Below, piece by piece: positions 8,468 to 19,173 of a DNA stretch of 64,000 nucleotides. The notes below the pieces were generated by a model. It was given only the letters and a program-made list of their open reading frames with translations, was not told the origin of the DNA and did not search any database. Location: positions 124,001 to 188,000 of the forward strand of contig SVEK01000001.1 of the NCBI GenBank assembly GCA_015057405.1, written 5' to 3'. Within the stretch, counting starts at the first letter, position 1. Each line of letters begins with the position of its first letter. The position numbers and the translations under genes are program-made. The stretch is from Lachnospiraceae bacterium (lineage in GTDB: Bacteria; Bacillota; Clostridia; Lachnospirales; Lachnospiraceae).

Positions 8468-10165
8468 CTAATAATTACCTAATATTTTCATTCCGTCAGC
8501 AACTTCATTTACTGCAGCCAGAGCGCTTTTTACACTCTGCATTCCAAGATTACCGGCAATATCAACAAAAAATCTGTATTCCCAGTTTCTGAGTCTTATA
8601 GGTCTTGATTCTATCTTTTCAAGATTAATACCATAGTTAGCAAAATGTGACAACATTTTATACAGTGCACCACTCTCGTGTTTAACTTCAAAACTAAGAC
8701 TTATTCTTCCCGAATTACTTACGTACTGTTTTTTACCCGAAATAATAACAAATCTCGTACGATTATTTGTCAGGTCATTTACAGCCTCTTTTATTATCTG
8801 CAAACCATATAATTTTGCAGCACGTTTTGCAGCTATTGCACCCTGAGTATAGTCATTATCACTTAATACTTTTTTTGCACCCGCAGCAGTGCTGTCGCTT
8901 ACCGGCACCGGAGTTATATGAGGATGTGCTTCAAAAAACGAACCACATTGTCTAATCCCCTGATTGTGCGAATATACTGTCTTTATATCTTCAATACTGC
9001 TTCCCGGCAATCCGAGTAACGCATGTTCAATTTTAACTATCTGACTTCCGACAATATATATATCATACTCATGCATGTGGTCGTATATATCGGTCACGCC
9101 ACCTGTTGAAGAATTTTCTATCGGAATAACTCCGTAATCAGCCTCACCACTACTTACGGCCTCCATCACATCAGTAAACTTTGGAAGGGCATAGGATACG
9201 TATCCTCCCTCACCAAAAAAATCTTCCATTGCCTGCTGAGAATAAGTTCCTTCCACACCAAAATAGGCAATACGGGTGTCTTCATTAACATCCAACATAT
9301 CAATTGCAAAAAATCCGGTATCAAGAGGCTCATATTCTTTTAAGTTATCCGCCTCTATCATTTCTTCATATAACTGCTGAACCGTTTTATTATAAACAGG
9401 ATGAATTGCGTATGGAGCAATCTGAGCCAATGGTTTCAGTACAAACATCCTTTTGGCAGCTTCTTTATGCGGAATAATAAGTTCTTCATCGCCCATTATC
9501 AAATCATCATACAGAATAATATCAATATCAATTGTTCTTGGTCCCCAATGAATATCTCTTACTCTTCCGTCATCAGCTTCTATTCCATGTATTGTATCAA
9601 GCAATTTGTGAGGAGAAAGCAAGGTTCTTATAGTAACTGCTGCATTTAAAAAATCATCTTGATTGGTATATCCCACAGGTGAAGTCACGATGTAATCCGA
9701 AACTCTCATCAACTGTATCCCAAGACAATCATCAATAGCCGCAACCGCTTTATCAAGATGCGCTTCTTTATCTCCCATATTAGAACCGATACTAAGATGA
9801 GCTATATGCCATCCACGTTCTATCTTAACTGATACTGTATCAAGTGGCATATGAACCGGAGCCCATGGTTTTGCTATCTCAATAACAAGATTATAAACAC
9901 GATCAAATGTAAGTAATATATGTTCAGCAAGTCGCTCTGCGAGAGTTTCTATTAATTTGTATGTATGATTTTCAACGTAACTTTTAATAAACTCACTGAC
10001 TTCGGCATAATTAACAGCTTTGTTTATTTCATCATCACGTACGGCTTTTGTATTATCAACATACATATCAACAGAAATAATGAACTTTTGTCCAACAATA
10101 TTTTCTTCAGGCATTACACCATGGTATGCAAAAACCTCAAGATTCTTAATTGCAACTCTATCCAT
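8468..10165 (-). CDS. Trifunctional fusion: dihydroneopterin aldolase - HPPK - prephenate dehydratase
   Basis: 565 residues in one uninterrupted frame. Residues 1-118 match FolB (YHGVMPEE, LAERLAEHIL). Residues 120-275 match FolK, pyrophosphokinase of 6-hydroxymethyl-dihydropterin (LSIGSNMGD, WGPRTIDIDI at 207-216, IPHKEAAKRMFVL). Residues 297-475 match the catalytic domain of prephenate dehydratase (GVEGTYSQQAM, IPIENSSTGGV, NNRTRF at 467-472). Residues 486-565 are an ACT domain with ESRP (519-522), the phenylalanine-binding motif. FolB-FolK fusions are known; joining them to PheA puts folate and phenylalanine synthesis in one chain. It is the last gene of the folC-folE-folP operon. All key motifs are intact, so all three activities are expected. 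Confidence 0.9.
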   Translation of the reverse strand: MDRVAIKNLEVFAYHGVMPEENIVGQKFIISVDMYVDNTKAVRDDEINKAVNYAEVSEFIKSYVENHTYKLIETLAERLAEHILLTFDRVYNLVIEIAKPWAPVHMPLDTVSVKIERGWHIAHLSIGSNMGDKEAHLDKAVAAIDDCLGIQLMRVSDYIVTSPVGYTNQDDFLNAAVTIRTLLSPHKLLDTIHGIEADDGRVRDIHWGPRTIDIDIILYDDLIMGDEELIIPHKEAAKRMFVLKPLAQIAPYAIHPVYNKTVQQLYEEMIEADNLKEYEPLDTGFFAIDMLDVNEDTRIAYFGVEGTYSQQAMEDFFGEGGYVSYALPKFTDVMEAVSSGEADYGVIPIENSSTGGVTDIYDHMHEYDIYIVGSQIVKIEHALLGLPGSSIEDIKTVYSHNQGIRQCGSFFEAHPHITPVPVSDSTAAGAKKVLSDNDYTQGAIAAKRAAKLYGLQIIKEAVNDLTNNRTRFVIISGKKQYVSNSGRISLSFEVKHESGALYKMLSHFANYGINLEKIESRPIRLRNWEYRFFVDIAGNLGMQSVKSALAAVNEVADGMKILGNY

Positions 10166-10201
10166 AATTACCTACACTTCCTTTCATTTTTTTCAACAAA
10201 A

Positions 10202-11053
10202 TCACAATGGATTACGGTAATTCTTTAGCGCAGCGGCCATATCAGCAGCACGTTTATTCTTTTTAACGTCATGGACTCTTATGAAACTACATCCTGCTAA
10301 AACTGCAAATACGGTTGTTACAAGAGTTCCTTCCATTCGTTCATTTACAGGAAGGTCTAACGTCGTTCCAATAACAGACTTGTTAGACGTTCCAAGTAAC
10401 ACCGGATAGCCAAGTTCATTTAACTCTTCTAAATTGGCAGTTACTGCCATATTCATATCATAATCTTTAGCAAAACCCACTCCCGGGTCAATTATTATTC
10501 TTTCTTTATCTACACCTGCATCAAGCGCAATATTTACAGATTCTTGTAATTCCCTTTTTAGACATTGAATTTTTTCGATATATTTTTCAGGTTGTCCATT
10601 CAATAAAATACTTTCACTGCTATTATGCATAATACAGGCTGCAACTCCTGTATCTGCAATTACATTTGCCATACTTTCTACATTGCCGTCATATCTTAGA
10701 CCCCAAATATCATTAATCATATCAGCACCGTATGAAATAGCTGTTTTTGCAACATCGCTACGGTAAGTATCGACCGATATCGGTATGTCAAAACGCAACT
10801 TAACAGCTTCAATTATAGGAATAATCCTTCGAATTTCTTCGCCGGCACCTACCGGAATATAACCGGGTCTTGTTGACTCTCCGCCAATATCAATAATATC
10901 GACACCGTCACTAATCATCTTTTCAATTCTGACAAGCGCTCTGTCAACATCATTATAATTGTGACCGTCAAAAAATGAATCCGGTGTCATATTAACAATA
11001 CCCATAATGTATGTTTTACTATCTGTATTAAAATCCCTGTTTCCGATTCTCAT
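10202..11053 (-). CDS. folP: Dihydropteroate synthase
   Basis: About 283 residues. The enzyme condenses 6-hydroxymethyl-dihydropterin diphosphate with p-aminobenzoate to dihydropteroate. The two family signatures are clear: IMGIVNMTPDSFFDGH near the N-terminus and IDIGGESTRPG shortly after; the later SVDTYRSDVA and IIDPGVGFAKD blocks also match. I chose the ATG at 11053 (MRIGNRDF) over an upstream TTG at 11074, because other family members start at this point and AAAGG lies upstream. It lies between folE and the folB/folK/pheA fusion. Confidence 0.93.
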   Translation of the reverse strand: MRIGNRDFNTDSKTYIMGIVNMTPDSFFDGHNYNDVDRALVRIEKMISDGVDIIDIGGESTRPGYIPVGAGEEIRRIIPIIEAVKLRFDIPISVDTYRSDVAKTAISYGADMINDIWGLRYDGNVESMANVIADTGVAACIMHNSSESILLNGQPEKYIEKIQCLKRELQESVNIALDAGVDKERIIIDPGVGFAKDYDMNMAVTANLEELNELGYPVLLGTSNKSVIGTTLDLPVNERMEGTLVTTVFAVLAGCSFIRVHDVKKNKRAADMAAALKNYRNPL

Positions 11054-11189
11054 ATCTTTATTAATCCCTTTCAAAAAACAAAAAATCGTACGATACAGTT
11101 ATCACGGCATAATTAAAACAATACAGCATATACATTTACAATCTAATTTATTATTAGCGACAATTGAATAAACATATTAATATGCAACC

Positions 11190-11741
11190 TTATTTGACTA
11201 GCTGCAAAAATGTATCTTTTATTCTGTCATCTGTTTCAAAACATCCGCGCCCTACCAAAGTAACGGTTCGTGTTCCCGGCTTTTTAATTCCGCGCATGCT
11301 CATACACATATGTTCTGCCTCTATATATACAATTACCCCCTTAGGCGCAAGATATCGCATTATATCATCAGCGATTTGGGAAGTAAGCTGTTCCTGAATC
11401 TGAGCACGTCTTGCGTATACTTCAACAGTTCTTGCCAGCTTACTGATACCAACAACCTTCCCATCAGGCACATATCCGATATGTATTTTACCGTAAAACG
11501 GAAGAAGGTGATGTTCACACAACGAATAAAACTGTATATCCTTTTCTATAATCATCTCATTGTTATCGGCATTGAAGGTTCTGGAAAGATGACCACCTGC
11601 ATTATGTCCCAGCCCTGCAAATAATTCCTCACACATATTTGCAACCCGTGTCGGAGTATCCTTAAGGCCTTCCCGATCAGGATTTTCACCTATTCCCTCA
11701 AGCAATAACTTTACAGCCTGTTCAATCTTGTCTTTATCCAA
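11190..11741 (-). CDS. folE: GTP cyclohydrolase I
   Basis: 183 residues, standard length. It opens the folate pathway by converting GTP to dihydroneopterin triphosphate. Visible are the [20 protein letters not shown] block with the zinc-binding Cys and His residues and the [14 protein letters not shown] block with the second zinc cysteine and catalytic region. The start codon is TTG, eight bases after GGAGG; no ATG exists nearby in this frame. It is the second gene of the folate operon. Confidence 0.95.
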   Translation of the reverse strand: MDKDKIEQAVKLLLEGIGENPDREGLKDTPTRVANMCEELFAGLGHNAGGHLSRTFNADNNEMIIEKDIQFYSLCEHHLLPFYGKIHIGYVPDGKVVGISKLARTVEVYARRAQIQEQLTSQIADDIMRYLAPKGVIVYIEAEHMCMSMRGIKKPGTRTVTLVGRGCFETDDRIKDTFLQLVK

Positions 11742-11844
11742 CTATTACGCCTCCATTTCAAGACTCACTCTAATACGTAATAATAACATATTGATATCAC
11801 TAAAGTCTATAGAACAGATTATATTTACAAATTAAAATAAAATA

Positions 11845-13200
11845 TTATGTAAGAGATAATGAGCCAAATATTACAATATCATTATTATTTCCATTTTCAA
11901 TCAGCATATCACAAACTTCCATAGCTGTCATATTATCATGCGATACTGCGTTAGTATCACATATTTCATCAATCAGTCCGGCAAGGACATTTGCCTCCAT
12001 AGCCCTTGGGGATGGCGCCGTTACTGTGTGTATCTCTACAAATAAACCCTTTATCTCCCAAAGCATAGCTTCAACTTCTTTATCAGCAAACACACCCATT
12101 ATTCCAATAGGTTTATTATCAGACAGGGAGTCTTTTTTTGTTGTACATAACAAAATAATGCTTTCTTTGAGTTTTCGTATTCCATCTACATTATGAGCTC
12201 CGTCTATTATTACATAGGGATTACTTCGAACAACCTGAAAACGTTTTGGCCAAACCGCTTTTTTTAGTCCATTACGTATTATGTCAATATACGGATATGG
12301 AAATCTCCTTTCTAAAGTATTATCATTATTGTTATCTGTATTATTATATGAATTCATCTCAAATAATACTAATGCTGCTTTTATTGCCAACGCTGCATTT
12401 TCAGGCTGATATACTCCCGGCATATTAATATGAAAACCGGTTCCGCTAATCTTAGAATCAACACCATTCAATTGAAAATCAGTTCCATCCATTGTAAATA
12501 CACAATTCCCAATATGCTCACACCGTTCTACTATTGTAGAATATTCTTTTGCGACCTTATTCAGTACTTTCATTACTTCTTCTGACATTACAGCACTTAC
12601 TGCTTTAACATTCTTACGAAGTATTCCGGCCTTATTATAAGCAATTTCCTCTACACTATTACCGAGAATCTTCATGTGGTCTTTTGATATTGAAGTAAAT
12701 ATACAGAGTTCTTTATTATCAATTGCATTAGTCGCATCATCTTTTCCGCCAAGTCCACACTCAAGAATCACATAGTCACAATTCCAATCAGAAAATGCCA
12801 TAACCGACATAACCGTTTCCATTTCAAACGTCGTCAGAGAACGCTCGTTTTCAGGCATTAGTATTTCATTTGTTTCTTTTATTCTTGTTAAATAACGTGC
12901 AACTTCTTCTTCTGAAATATATGTCTTAATTCCATTTTTCTCATATTGAATTCTTTCTCTGTATCCGTCTACAGACGGAGAAACATATCTCCCGACTTTA
13001 TATCCTGCCTCAGAAAGAATACTTGACAAAAAGGCTCCCGTAGAACCTTTCCCATTTGTGCCTGCGATATGAATTATTCTAAGTTTTTTTTCTGGATTAC
13101 CAATATATTTTAGCATATTCTTCATTGGAAACAGGCCAAATATCATGCCATTATTGTTGTTAATTTCTTCAAGATAATCCATACATTCTTCGTAATTCAT
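11845..13200 (-). CDS. folC: Folylpolyglutamate synthase / dihydrofolate synthase
   Basis: 451 residues. A Mur-ligase-type ATP-dependent enzyme that adds glutamate to dihydropteroate and folates. Seen are the P-loop IAGTNGKGSTGAFL near residue 45, the YVSPSVDGYRERI stretch, LECGLGGKDDATNAI with a DATN motif, and IDGAHNVDGI in the C-terminal domain. The start has GGGAG seven bases upstream. It is the first gene of the folate operon and follows the hairpin at 13237-13270. Confidence 0.93.
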   Translation of the reverse strand: MNYEECMDYLEEINNNNGMIFGLFPMKNMLKYIGNPEKKLRIIHIAGTNGKGSTGAFLSSILSEAGYKVGRYVSPSVDGYRERIQYEKNGIKTYISEEEVARYLTRIKETNEILMPENERSLTTFEMETVMSVMAFSDWNCDYVILECGLGGKDDATNAIDNKELCIFTSISKDHMKILGNSVEEIAYNKAGILRKNVKAVSAVMSEEVMKVLNKVAKEYSTIVERCEHIGNCVFTMDGTDFQLNGVDSKISGTGFHINMPGVYQPENAALAIKAALVLFEMNSYNNTDNNNDNTLERRFPYPYIDIIRNGLKKAVWPKRFQVVRSNPYVIIDGAHNVDGIRKLKESIILLCTTKKDSLSDNKPIGIMGVFADKEVEAMLWEIKGLFVEIHTVTAPSPRAMEANVLAGLIDEICDTNAVSHDNMTAMEVCDMLIENGNNNDIVIFGSLSLT

Positions 13201-13236
13201 AAATAACTCCCTGTAATTTATCTGTAATTTCTAAAA

Positions 13237-13270
13237 TGGAACAGACATAGTTATTCCAATGTCTGTTCCA
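13237..13270 (-). terminator. Hairpin between serA and folC, probable terminator or attenuator
   Basis: GGAACAGACAT (13238-13248) pairs with ATGTCTGTTCC (13259-13269) around a 10-nt loop. On the minus strand it is followed by ATTTTAG, a weak U-tract, so termination of the ser/ilv transcript may be partial and the folate operon could be read through. Confidence 0.6.
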
Positions 13271-13322
13271 CCCCTAAAAAATCATATTTAAATTATTTGG
13301 TGTAAGGTGCAAGCACGCACAA

Positions 13323-14492
13323 TTATTTAATAATACGTACCTTCAGCACACCTTCAATTGCCTCAAGTTTTGAAAGCATATCAGGAGTTGATGGTGATGA
13401 AATATCTATAATAGAATATGCATAATCACCACGGCTCTTATCAAACATGTGGTCAATATTTACACCAACTGCTGAGAATACACCTGAAATACTTGAAATA
13501 AGATTTGGTATATTACGATGGCAAATTGTTACTCTTCCTGCAGTTGTGCACACACCGGCATCACATGGCGGATAATTAACTGAGTTTCTTATATTACCGT
13601 TTTCTATAAAGTCTTTAATCTCTTCTACAGCCATAATTGCACAATTATCTTCTGATTCTGCTGTTGAAGCTCCAAGGTGAGGAGTAATGATTGTATTCTT
13701 CATAGTAACTGATTTTGGATTAGCAAAGTCTGTTACATATTTTGCAACTTTACCTGACTCAAGAGCTACAGCAAGGTCATCTTCGTTAACGAGTATATCT
13801 CTTGCAAAGTTAAGAATAACAACACCATCTTTCATAAGATCTATTGTGTCTTTATTAATCATTCCCTTAGTATCATCAAGAAGCGGAACATGCACAGTGA
13901 TGTAATCACAATTAGCAAATATTTCTTCTCTATCTTTTACGATATGAACAAGTCTTGAAAGATTAAGCGCGTTATTAATTGAAAGGAATGGGTCACAACC
14001 ATATACTTCCATACCAAGAGCACTTGCAGCATTAGCAACAAGTACACCAATTGCACCAAGTCCAATGATTCCGAGTTTCTTTCCTTTTATCTCACAACCT
14101 GCAAAAGCTTTCTTCGCTTTCTCTGATGATTTTGCAATATTTTCATCATCTGCGTTATCGCGAACCCAGTTGATACCTCCTGCAATATCTCTTGATGCCA
14201 TAAGCATTCCTGCTATAACAAGCTCCTTAACTCCATTTGCATTAGCACCCGGAGTATTGAATACAACTATACCATTCTCAGCACATTTTTCAAGCGGAAT
14301 GTTGTTAACACCGGCACCTGCTCTTGCAACAGCTTTAAGTGACTTAGGAAGCTCCATATCTAACATTGATGCACTTCTTACAAGAATTCCATCAGCTTCT
14401 TCTACATTTTCAATAATGTCATATTCGGCACCTAACATATCCAATCCGATTGATGCGATTGGATTGAGGCACTTAATCTTAGTATTTGCCAT
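13323..14492 (-). CDS. serA: D-3-phosphoglycerate dehydrogenase
   Basis: 389 residues; first step of serine synthesis, oxidation of 3-phosphoglycerate with NAD. Seen are the substrate-side ARAGAGVNNIP motif, the Rossmann GLGAIGVLVANAA loop, VHVPLLDDTKGMI, the catalytic histidine in ITPHLGAST, and a C-terminal ACT domain (about 315-389, from VTICHRNIPNLIS) expected to sense serine. It lacks the intervening domain of the long form. It follows serC on the same strand with a gap of about 100 nt. Confidence 0.93.
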   Translation of the reverse strand: MANTKIKCLNPIASIGLDMLGAEYDIIENVEEADGILVRSASMLDMELPKSLKAVARAGAGVNNIPLEKCAENGIVVFNTPGANANGVKELVIAGMLMASRDIAGGINWVRDNADDENIAKSSEKAKKAFAGCEIKGKKLGIIGLGAIGVLVANAASALGMEVYGCDPFLSINNALNLSRLVHIVKDREEIFANCDYITVHVPLLDDTKGMINKDTIDLMKDGVVILNFARDILVNEDDLAVALESGKVAKYVTDFANPKSVTMKNTIITPHLGASTAESEDNCAIMAVEEIKDFIENGNIRNSVNYPPCDAGVCTTAGRVTICHRNIPNLISSISGVFSAVGVNIDHMFDKSRGDYAYSIIDISSPSTPDMLSKLEAIEGVLKVRIIK

Positions 14493-14593
14493 AATAAAAT
14501 ATACCTCTTTCTATTATTTCTTATTATAATTCATTTTTTAATATTACACTTAGTAACAAATCTTTTCATCAATCCGCATAATACATCAACATA

Positions 14594-15676
14594 TTATTTG
14601 TTTTTCTTCTCAAAATCACTCATGAATTCGACAAGTTTCTCAACACCGGCCTTAGGCATAGCATTGTAAATACTTGCACGCATACCGCCAACTGAACGAT
14701 GACCCTTAAGACTTTCAAGACCGGCTTTCTTTGCTTCTGCAACAAAAAGTGCATCAAGGTCTTTGTCACCTGTAACAAACGGAACATTCATAAGAGATCT
14801 GTCTGCCTCAGCAACTGTACCCTTGAACATCTCGCTCTGGTCAAGGAAATCATAAAGAATCTTAGCTTTCTCTTCATTATGCTTCTTCATTGCTTCAAGG
14901 CCACCCATACTCTTAATCCATTTGAACACTTTACCACAAATGTAAATACCGTATGCAGGTGGTGTATTGTAAAGTGAGTCATTATCAGCATGAGTTTTAA
15001 ACTTAAGCATTGTTGGTGTGCCAGGAAGTACATCATCAGTAATAAGATCTTCACGAATAATTGAAATAACTACTCCGGCAGGTCCAATGTTCTTCTGAAC
15101 ACCACCATATACAATACCGTAATCACTGATGTTCATTGGTTCTGAAAGGAAACATGAAGAAACATCAGATACAAGAATCTTACCTTTAGTATTAGGAAGC
15201 TGCTTAAACTTAGTTCCGTATATTGTGTTGTTCTCACAAATATAAACGTAATCTGCATCCTCACTTATCGGAAGGTCAGAACAATCCGGTATGTAAGAAA
15301 ATGTCTTATCTTCTGATGAAGCGATTGCATTAGCTTTACCATACATACATGCTTCCTGATATGCTTTCTTTGCCCACTGACCTGTAATAATATAGTCAGC
15401 CACTTTATTTTTCATAAGGTTCATTGGAACCATAGCAAACTGTGTTGATGCTCCGCCCTGCATGAATAATACTTTATAATTATCAGGGATGTTAAGTATA
15501 TCTCTTAAATCCTGCTCAGCGGTCTTGATAATATCATCATATGTCTTTGAACGATGACTCATCTCCATAACTGACATTCCTGAACCTTTGTAGTCCATCA
15601 TCTCATCTGCTGCTTCTTTAAGTACCACTTCCGGTAATACAGCCGGACCTGCTGAGAAATTATATACTCTTCCCAT
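14594..15676 (-). CDS. serC: Phosphoserine aminotransferase
   Basis: About 360 residues, the family length. It converts 3-phosphohydroxypyruvate and glutamate to phosphoserine with PLP. Seen are NFSAGPAVLPEVVLKEA at the N-terminus, MSHRSKTYD, and YGGVQKNIGPAG with the PLP-binding lysine. The ATG at 15676 has AGAAGGAGGAAAAA directly upstream, so the in-frame ATG at 15700 is rejected as start. Its neighbour serA completes the next steps of the pathway. Confidence 0.94.
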   Translation of the reverse strand: MGRVYNFSAGPAVLPEVVLKEAADEMMDYKGSGMSVMEMSHRSKTYDDIIKTAEQDLRDILNIPDNYKVLFMQGGASTQFAMVPMNLMKNKVADYIITGQWAKKAYQEACMYGKANAIASSEDKTFSYIPDCSDLPISEDADYVYICENNTIYGTKFKQLPNTKGKILVSDVSSCFLSEPMNISDYGIVYGGVQKNIGPAGVVISIIREDLITDDVLPGTPTMLKFKTHADNDSLYNTPPAYGIYICGKVFKWIKSMGGLEAMKKHNEEKAKILYDFLDQSEMFKGTVAEADRSLMNVPFVTGDKDLDALFVAEAKKAGLESLKGHRSVGGMRASIYNAMPKAGVEKLVEFMSDFEKKNK

Positions 15677-15759
15677 TTTTTCCTCCTTCTGTGGATACAT
15701 TTATCCAACTTAAATAATAATTTTATCCTTTACCATGATATGACTATGTTAAATAATTG

Positions 15760-17442
15760 TCAATCCCTTTTATCTAAATCTTCCTGAGAGAATACATTTT
15801 CTATGGAATCTCCAGGCTTAACCATTGGCCATACTTTGTCGTCATTATCAATTATACATTCTATAACCATAGGTTCTTCAAGAGCAAGTGCTTCATCGAA
15901 TGCTTTCTTAAACTCTTCTATGGTTGTAACCTTACATGCTTTTACTCCAAATCCTTCAGATACTTTAACAAAATCAACTTTGTCATTAAGTATTGTATTG
16001 GAATATCTGTGACCGTAAAATAATGTCTGCCACTGACGAACCATTCCCAACACATGATTGTTAAGAACAATCTGAATAATAGGAATATTGTATCGCGAAG
16101 CTGTTGCAAGCTCATTAATATTCATTCGGAAACATCCGTCACCGGCTATATTAATAACATGTTTGTCATTCTTACCAACCTTAGCACCTATACATGCACC
16201 AAGTCCGTAGCCCATTGTACCAAGACCGCCTGAACTAAGAAATGTTGAAGGTTTTCTGTACTTATAGTACTGTGCTGCCCACATCTGATGCTGTCCAACG
16301 TCAGTTGTAATAATTGCATCTCCATTTGTTGCTTTGTCGATATACTCAATTATCTCAGGTCCGGTAAGATTATCCTTATTGTAACTCATCGGAAGTGCAT
16401 TTTTACGTGCCGTTACTTTGTCAATCCATTCTTTGTGATACTGTTTTTCAAGGCAAGCATTAAGTTTAACAAGCACTTCCTTTATATCACCTATTATGCT
16501 GTAATCTACACGCACATTTTTGTTAATCTCTGCCGGGTCAACATCAATATGAATCTTCTTTGCATCATGAGCGAATTTTTTTGAATTACCTATTACACGG
16601 TCAGAGAATCGGGTACCTATTGCAATCAGAAGGTCACATTCTGACACACTTAAATTCGAAGTTTTAGTACCATGCATACCAAGCATACCCATATAATTAT
16701 CTTTGGTATTATCATAGGCTCCTTTTCCCATAAGAGTATCACATACAGGCGCGTCTACTTTTTCAACAAACTCAGCAAGTTCATTATCTGCCTTGGAAAT
16801 AACAACACCGCCTCCAACTAATATTACAGGCTTTTTAGCTTTTTTAATCGCTTTTACTGCTCTTTCAATATCACTGTCTGCTATAAGCTCAGAACTTCTC
16901 TCAACTACAACAGGTTCTTTTTTCTCAAATGTACATTTGTTAGCCGTTACATCCTTGGTAATATCAACAAGAACAGGCCCCGGTCTTCCGGTTTTTGCAA
17001 TTGTAAAAGCACGTCTGATTGTGTCAGCGAGATTATTAATATCTTTTACAATGAAATTATGCTTAGTTATAGGCATTGATACTCCGGCAACGTCTATCTC
17101 CTGAAAACTATCCTTACCAAGAAGACTTACTCCTACATTACAAGTAATAGCAACGAGCGGAACTGAATCCATATATGCTGTTGCAATTCCTGTTATCAGG
17201 TTAGTTGCTCCCGGACCGCTGGTAGCCATACATACACCAACTTTTCCGGTTGCTCTTGCATAACCGTCAGCAGCATGAGCAGCTCCCTGTTCATGAGAAG
17301 TAAGAATATGATTAATTCTGTCCTGATATTGATACAATTCATCATAAACATTAAGAATTGTTCCTCCAGGATATCCAAAAACAGTGTCAACACCCTGCTC
17401 AAGTAAACATTCTATAACTATCTGAGCTCCATTTAACTGCAT
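15760..17442 (-). CDS. ilvB: Acetolactate synthase, catalytic (large) subunit
   Basis: 560 residues. A thiamine-diphosphate enzyme making acetolactate or acetohydroxybutyrate for Val, Leu and Ile synthesis. Seen are VFGYPGGTILNVYDEL, HEQGAAHAADGYARATG with the cofactor-activating glutamate, and the ThDP/magnesium motif GDGCFRMNINELATASRYN ending in NN. No regulatory small subunit (ilvN) is next to it; the next gene downstream is serC. It follows ilvD with a 63-nt gap, so both probably respond to the T-box upstream. Confidence 0.92.
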   Translation of the reverse strand: MQLNGAQIVIECLLEQGVDTVFGYPGGTILNVYDELYQYQDRINHILTSHEQGAAHAADGYARATGKVGVCMATSGPGATNLITGIATAYMDSVPLVAITCNVGVSLLGKDSFQEIDVAGVSMPITKHNFIVKDINNLADTIRRAFTIAKTGRPGPVLVDITKDVTANKCTFEKKEPVVVERSSELIADSDIERAVKAIKKAKKPVILVGGGVVISKADNELAEFVEKVDAPVCDTLMGKGAYDNTKDNYMGMLGMHGTKTSNLSVSECDLLIAIGTRFSDRVIGNSKKFAHDAKKIHIDVDPAEINKNVRVDYSIIGDIKEVLVKLNACLEKQYHKEWIDKVTARKNALPMSYNKDNLTGPEIIEYIDKATNGDAIITTDVGQHQMWAAQYYKYRKPSTFLSSGGLGTMGYGLGACIGAKVGKNDKHVINIAGDGCFRMNINELATASRYNIPIIQIVLNNHVLGMVRQWQTLFYGHRYSNTILNDKVDFVKVSEGFGVKACKVTTIEEFKKAFDEALALEEPMVIECIIDNDDKVWPMVKPGDSIENVFSQEDLDKRD

Positions 17443-17505
17443 AGTATTTCCCTCATTTCTATAATATTAATTGCAAACTTATTTACAAATCTCTCTTACG
17501 TTATA

Positions 17506-19173
17506 TTATCTTGGAGTCTTAAGAATCGCTCCTGTATTAGCAGAAGTAACAAGCTCTCTGTATCTTGCAAGATATCCTGTAATATGACTTGCATCTTTAG
17601 GCTGCCACTTAGCTTTTCTTGCTTCTAATTCTTCATCTGAAACATCAACATTAATTGTGTTGGCCGGAATATTAATCTTAATAATATCGCCTTCTTCAAC
17701 AAGGGCAATCGGACCACCCACAGCTGCTTCCGGTGATACATGACCGATAGAAGCTCCTCTGGATGCACCGGAGAATCTTCCGTCTGTTATAAGAGCTACT
17801 GATGCACCAAGTCCCATTCCTGCAATAGCAGATGTAGGATTAAGCATCTCTCTCATTCCCGGACCACCTTTTGGTCCTTCATATCTGATAACCACTACAT
17901 CACCGGCATTAATCTTACCGCCTCTGATAGCAGTAATCGCATCTTCTTCGCATTCAAATACTCTTGCCGGTCCTTCATGAACCATCATCTCAGGCACAAC
18001 AGCCGAACGCTTAACAACACATGAATCCGGTGCAAGATTACCTTTAAGTACTGCGATTCCGCCCGTTTCGCTGTACGGATTGTCAATTGGGCGAATAACT
18101 TCAGGATTTTTGTTAATACAGCCTTCAATATTTTCACCAACAGTTTTTCCGGTAGCTGTCATAATATCTGTATATATCAATCCTTTTTTATTAAGCTCAT
18201 TCATTACTGCATAAACGCCACCGGCTTCGTTAAGCTCCTCTATATAGGTATGACCTGCAGGGGCAAGATGGCACAAATTAGGAGTCTTAGCACTAAGCTC
18301 ATTGGCAATATCAAGATTAAGATTAACTCCGGCCTCATGAGCAATTGCAGGAAGATGGAGCATACTGTTTGTTGAACAACCAAGTGCCATATCAACTGTA
18401 AGAGCATTCATAAAAGCCTTTTCTGTCATAATATCCTTTGGACGTATATTTTTCTCTAATAATTCCATTACCTTCATACCGGCATGTTTCGCGAGTCTGA
18501 TACGTTCCGAATATACTGCCGGAATAGTTCCGTTTCCTTTAAGTCCCATTCCAAGAACTTCGGTAAGACAATTCATACTATTAGCTGTATACATACCTGA
18601 GCATGAACCACAGGTAGGACAAACATTATTCTCAAACTCACAAACTTCCTCCTCAGTCATAAGACCGGCAGCATGTGAACCTACAGCTTCAAACATACTT
18701 GAAAGACTTGACTTCTTTCCATTAACGTGACCTGCAAGCATTGGACCTCCGCTTACAAACACAGTCGGAATATTAAGTCTCGCAGCAGCCATAAGGAGCC
18801 CCGGAACATTCTTATCACAGTTTGGAATCATTACAAGCGCATCAAACTGATGAGCCATAGCCATACACTCCGTAGAATCTGCAATAAGATCTCTTGTAAC
18901 AAGCGAATACTTCATTCCCACATGTCCCATTGCAATACCATCACAAACAGCTATTGCAGGAAACTCTCTTGGTGTACCGCCTGCCATTGCAACACCTAAC
19001 TTGACTGCCTCAACAATCTTATCAATATTCATATGACCCGGAACTATCTCATTATACGAACTTACAATACCAACCAGCGGTCTCTTCATCTCCTCTGGGG
19101 TAAGTCCGAGTGCATTGAACAAAGACCTGTGTGGTGCCTGTTCTATACCTTTTTTCACGTTATCACTTTTCAT
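17506..19173 (-). CDS. ilvD: Dihydroxy-acid dehydratase
   Basis: About 555 residues. An iron-sulphur enzyme converting dihydroxy acids to the keto acids of Val and Ile. The cluster-ligand cysteines appear in PNCDKNVPG and [18 protein letters not shown]; the C-terminal [19 protein letters not shown] block is also intact. The ATG at 19173 follows AGAGGACGATAAT and is preferred over an upstream in-frame start at 19209. It is the first gene after the T-box leader. Confidence 0.94.
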   Translation of the reverse strand: MKSDNVKKGIEQAPHRSLFNALGLTPEEMKRPLVGIVSSYNEIVPGHMNIDKIVEAVKLGVAMAGGTPREFPAIAVCDGIAMGHVGMKYSLVTRDLIADSTECMAMAHQFDALVMIPNCDKNVPGLLMAAARLNIPTVFVSGGPMLAGHVNGKKSSLSSMFEAVGSHAAGLMTEEEVCEFENNVCPTCGSCSGMYTANSMNCLTEVLGMGLKGNGTIPAVYSERIRLAKHAGMKVMELLEKNIRPKDIMTEKAFMNALTVDMALGCSTNSMLHLPAIAHEAGVNLNLDIANELSAKTPNLCHLAPAGHTYIEELNEAGGVYAVMNELNKKGLIYTDIMTATGKTVGENIEGCINKNPEVIRPIDNPYSETGGIAVLKGNLAPDSCVVKRSAVVPEMMVHEGPARVFECEEDAITAIRGGKINAGDVVVIRYEGPKGGPGMREMLNPTSAIAGMGLGASVALITDGRFSGASRGASIGHVSPEAAVGGPIALVEEGDIIKINIPANTINVDVSDEELEARKAKWQPKDASHITGYLARYRELVTSANTGAILKTPR

